This document shows, piece by piece, positions 5,647 to 8,101 of a stretch of 8,101 bases of DNA (position 1 is the stretch's first letter; every line of letters begins with the position of its first letter). This DNA is from an uncultured Erysipelotrichaceae bacterium. Its GTDB lineage: Bacteria; Bacillota_I; Bacilli_A; Erysipelotrichales; Erysipelotrichaceae. The notes below the pieces were generated by a model. That model was given only the letters and a program-made list of their open reading frames with translations, did no database searches and had not been told where the DNA came from. The stretch is from NCBI GenBank assembly GCA_905201565.1, contig CAJKOS010000078.1, positions 1 through 8,101 of the forward strand, given 5' to 3'. Both the position numbers and the translations under genes were made by a program.

Positions 5647-7336
5647 ACAGCTTCACTTCTCCCTTCTTTTTCTGATTGATGTTCAGCAGCCACTGCAACA
5701 CAAACATGATCGTGATGATGCATATACCACTGACAATCGTAGCTGCCGCCGCATCACCGAATTGCAGGTCATTGTACGAATCGGAAATCCAGACCGGAAG
5801 TGTTTCCCAGTTCGGCGGATAGAGAATTGTAGTAATCGCAAGATTGAAGATACTTCCGCCAAATGCAGAAAGCACGGCAGAAACAGAACTGTTGTGCAAC
5901 AGCGGCAGAAGGATGGTGCGGATCTTCGTAAAGAAGCCAGCCCCCTGCATTTCAGCAGCTGTCATCATCGATTCCGGAATCTTCGCCATACCTGCCACAA
6001 GAATGCGGTTGATCAGTGGTATCGCCGCCGCTACTACCGCAAACACAAGGATGGCTGGTGTTCCATACAGATGTAATCCAAGCGGTACAAGCCACTTCTG
6101 ATTCCAGACAAAGATATAGCCAACACCAAGGACAACACCAGGCACTGCCATGGCAATCAGGGTTGTCATATCAATTGCCTTCTTGAGTGGTGAACGCGAA
6201 TAGGTCAATACATAGGCTGTACAGAATGCAATGACAAGACCAATCACCGCCGCAATGACCGCCAGACCCAGGGAATGACCAATACCCGTTAACAATGTAC
6301 TATCCGCAGCGAATACATTCTTGTAGTTATCGAGAGTAAACGAGAACTTGGAAATACTGATACCGCTAGAGAAGGACATGATAAGGCTTGAACCAATCGG
6401 AACACCGAGTGCCACAAGGCAATAGATCCAGCCGAAACCAGTCACCAGAACCTTTTTGATACCTGTGATCTTTTTTGGAGAAGCCTGTTGTGTACCATTA
6501 TCGAGGAAGTCATACTTCCTTGAACCCATTGCCTTGTACTGCACAAACATGGCAAGCACAATCAATACCATCAGGCAAAGTGACAAGACACCTGCCATAT
6601 CAAATCTTGCCGGGGATGTGCAGATAGCCGAATAAATCGTATAAGGCAATGTCGGGAAGGAATAGACAGCAGTGATGGTCGAAGAAAGACCATAGTCACC
6701 TACCGTATCCATGAACACAAGCATTGCGGCTGAGCATAATGCCGGTAACATGAGCGGTAACTGCACATCTTTCCACACCTTGAAAGAAGAAGCACCATTC
6801 ATACGTGCCGCATGCATGAGACGGATCGGTTCCCATTCCAGAGCTGTACGGATGGTAATGTATGCCATCGGCCACTTGCACAATGTCATGACTGTCACAA
6901 GCCCTGGGAAACTGAACACAAAGTCACTCATCCATGGGATGTTGAGCCATGCACTGGCAATACCGTTACCAGCAGAGAAATACACCCAGCCCTGAGCAAG
7001 GATGAAACTTGGAATAATCATCAATACCCATGCTGCAAGGTCAATCAGCTTTGCGCCAGGAAACTGGTATTGTGTTCTCACCCAGGCAAGAATTGCTGCA
7101 ACAAGCAGACTCATACAGGTTGTACCTGCCGCAAGGGATAATGAATTCAGGAAAGCCTTCCGCCAGAGAGGTCTTGTGAAGACATCGCCAAGAATAGACA
7201 AGTTGGCTATATCGAATTCTTCCAGTTCCAGTCCCGGACATACGATCTGAAAAAGTACTGCCACCAAAGGCAGCAGTACCAGAATAAACAGAATCGCAAA
7301 GACACCGGAACTGATACGGTTATCTCTGTTCTTCAT
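5624..7336 (-). CDS. ABC transporter permease, fused two-domain (FbpB/PhnV-like)
   Basis: This 570-residue integral membrane protein forms the whole transport channel in one chain. It holds two copies of the binding-protein-dependent permease domain (about 60-265 and 350-550), as in FbpB-type iron(III) permeases and some phosphonate permeases. Membrane segments are evident near 11-31, 65-86, 97-120, 139-163, 199-218, 247-267, 298-322, 353-378, 391-411, 427-447, 484-505 and 530-551. Each half has the cytoplasmic EAA-type coupling loop that docks on the ATPase: HAARMNGASSF at 175-185 and TAAEMQGAGFF at 459-469, each followed by a LPLxLP or LLPLL turn. The ATG at 7336 is forced, because in-frame TAA stops lie two and six codons upstream. 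No Shine-Dalgarno sequence is visible before it, so translation probably depends on ribosomes ending the binding-protein gene. Its end overlaps the ATPase gene by 23 bases. Confidence 0.93.
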   Translation of the reverse strand: MKNRDNRISSGVFAILFILVLLPLVAVLFQIVCPGLELEEFDIANLSILGDVFTRPLWRKAFLNSLSLAAGTTCMSLLVAAILAWVRTQYQFPGAKLIDLAAWVLMIIPSFILAQGWVYFSAGNGIASAWLNIPWMSDFVFSFPGLVTVMTLCKWPMAYITIRTALEWEPIRLMHAARMNGASSFKVWKDVQLPLMLPALCSAAMLVFMDTVGDYGLSSTITAVYSFPTLPYTIYSAICTSPARFDMAGVLSLCLMVLIVLAMFVQYKAMGSRKYDFLDNGTQQASPKKITGIKKVLVTGFGWIYCLVALGVPIGSSLIMSFSSGISISKFSFTLDNYKNVFAADSTLLTGIGHSLGLAVIAAVIGLVIAFCTAYVLTYSRSPLKKAIDMTTLIAMAVPGVVLGVGYIFVWNQKWLVPLGLHLYGTPAILVFAVVAAAIPLINRILVAGMAKIPESMMTAAEMQGAGFFTKIRTILLPLLHNSSVSAVLSAFGGSIFNLAITTILYPPNWETLPVWISDSYNDLQFGDAAAATIVSGICIITIMFVLQWLLNINQKKKGEVKLYGNNTEA

Positions 7337-7358
7337 ACATTACTGAATACATTACTGA
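7335..7358. repeat. Perfect 12-bp tandem duplication at the binding protein/permease junction
   Basis: The plus strand reads atacattactga twice in immediate succession (7335-7346 and 7347-7358). On the coding strand the unit is TCAGTAATGTAT. The upstream copy carries the TAA stop of the binding protein, and the downstream copy supplies a second in-frame TAA and most of the ATG start region of the permease. Being 12 bp, it keeps both genes in one frame. Confidence 0.9.
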
Positions 7359-8101
7359 GCAGAGTAGTCTGCGAACCATGCCTTGATGTCTGCTTCGTTC
7401 TCAGCACCGAATTCGACATCCGCAACTGCGAGCTTTGGATCAGCTTCACGTTCTTCTTTTGTTGTGACGCCATCAACAGATGGTGTGAAGAAACCTTCAT
7501 CTCCAGCATCCACAAGTGCCTGCTGCACTTCTGGGTCAAGAAGGAAGTTAATGAATGCCTTGGCAATATCAGGCTGGTCTGTTTCAGAGCAGATAGCCGC
7601 AACTCTTGTAGAAGCTGCTGCACCATCTTCTGGCCATACGATAGTGATCGGTTCACCTTCCGCAATCATGGAATATGCATTGGATTCCTGCAGCATAGCG
7701 ATGGAAACTTCACCACTGCCGAGTGCTTCAACTACCTGTGGGTTCTTTGGATAAACCTTGAGTCCGTTTTCGAACAATGTTGTGAAGTACTCTTCACCGC
7801 CTTCCATACCCATGGAATCCATGAAGTATGCTGCCAGCGGATAAGCCGGTGCAGCTACACCCGGGTCTGCCATGGCAATGGCATCCGCATACTTCTCATC
7901 TGTGAGATCTTCATAGCTCTTTGGCGCATCTTCTTCACTCCAGACATCGTTTCTGTAAACGATGACACCAGCAGAGTGAGCACCTGTAGGATAGAAGCAC
8001 TTGTCTTCCGGAACAAGTTCACTGAAGAAATCAGTGAGACCAGAAGCGTTATCTACTTCAATATCAGTAAGCAGCTGCCCATCCATGTCAAGGTTATAGA
8101 T
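7352..8101 (-). CDS. ABC transporter extracytoplasmic solute-binding protein (FbpA/phosphonate/polyamine class), N-terminus outside window
   Basis: This is the C-terminal 249 residues of a solute-binding protein. The frame is open to the window edge (first visible residues IYNLD), so the signal peptide and roughly the first 90 to 100 residues, by comparison with the usual 330 to 360, are missing. Such proteins capture a ligand outside the membrane and hand it to the permease. Family features seen (numbering from the edge) are a GxxVYR strand at 45-50 followed by a PKSYEDL segment at 60-66, ADPGVAAPAY at 78-87, the GSGEVSIAM helix-strand turn at 128-136, VWPEDGAA at 155-162, and the late AFINFLLDPEVQQAL helix at 182-196. 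The last two are typical of the iron(III)/2-aminoethylphosphonate/putrescine binding group. The adjacent tyrosines of classical FbpA are not evident near 137-145. It lies 15 bases upstream of, and in the same frame as, the permease. The class is secure; the ligand is unknown. Confidence 0.9.
   Translation of the reverse strand: MYNLDMDGQLLTDIEVDNASGLTDFFSELVPEDKCFYPTGAHSAGVIVYRNDVWSEEDAPKSYEDLTDEKYADAIAMADPGVAAPAYPLAAYFMDSMGMEGGEEYFTTLFENGLKVYPKNPQVVEALGSGEVSIAMLQESNAYSMIAEGEPITIVWPEDGAAASTRVAAICSETDQPDIAKAFINFLLDPEVQQALVDAGDEGFFTPSVDGVTTKEEREADPKLAVADVEFGAENEADIKAWFADYSAQ

Noticed and set aside
7333..7665. A 110-codon minus-strand frame overlapping the binding protein and touching the permease start
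   Set aside because: It is out of frame inside the binding-protein gene, rich in Ser, Leu and Gln, and has no family resemblance. The binding-protein frame is clearly the coding one.

Overview
All convincing genes in this window lie on the minus strand, tightly packed, so transcription runs from position 8101 toward position 1. Base composition is moderate, by eye around the mid-40s percent GC. Good AAGGAG-type ribosome sites, short intrinsic terminators with T-tracts and protein sequence style suggest a Bacillota (Firmicutes) bacterium, possibly an anaerobic gut-type lineage such as Erysipelotrichia. The phylum is a reasonable inference; the family is a guess. No RNA gene, CRISPR array, insertion sequence or phage gene was seen, and there is no gene-free stretch longer than about 90 bases.

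Region 1 (8101 to 3513) is the downstream part of one operon. It holds a periplasmic-type (extracytoplasmic) solute-binding protein cut by the window edge, a 570-residue fused double permease, a 354-residue ABC ATPase with a C-terminal TOBE-like region, and a metallo-beta-lactamase/beta-CASP-like hydrolase. The transporter is of the FbpABC/phosphonate/polyamine class (ferric iron, 2-aminoethylphosphonate or a similar small anion). The visible part of the binding protein seems to lack the adjacent tyrosines expected of a ferric-iron binder, so the substrate is left open. The permease/ATPase and ATPase/hydrolase genes overlap, and a strong hairpin terminator begins in the hydrolase stop codon.

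Region 2 (about 3494 to 2824) is a single gene for a DUF1349-family (concanavalin-like fold) protein, with its own putative -10 box and a small terminator directly after its stop codon.

Region 3 (about 2821 to 1) is a chaperone operon: an Hsp70 of the HscC subfamily, a J-domain protein with an HPE instead of an HPD motif and a C-terminal membrane anchor, a 104-residue charged helical protein of unknown function, and the start of a further reading frame that is either a 26-residue peptide or a frameshifted membrane protein. Each start overlaps the previous stop by 1 to 4 bases, implying coordinated translation. The HscC plus tail-anchored J-protein pair resembles the specialised HscC/DjlB/DjlC system of E. 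coli. Its presence here with extra small proteins is the most interesting biology in the window.
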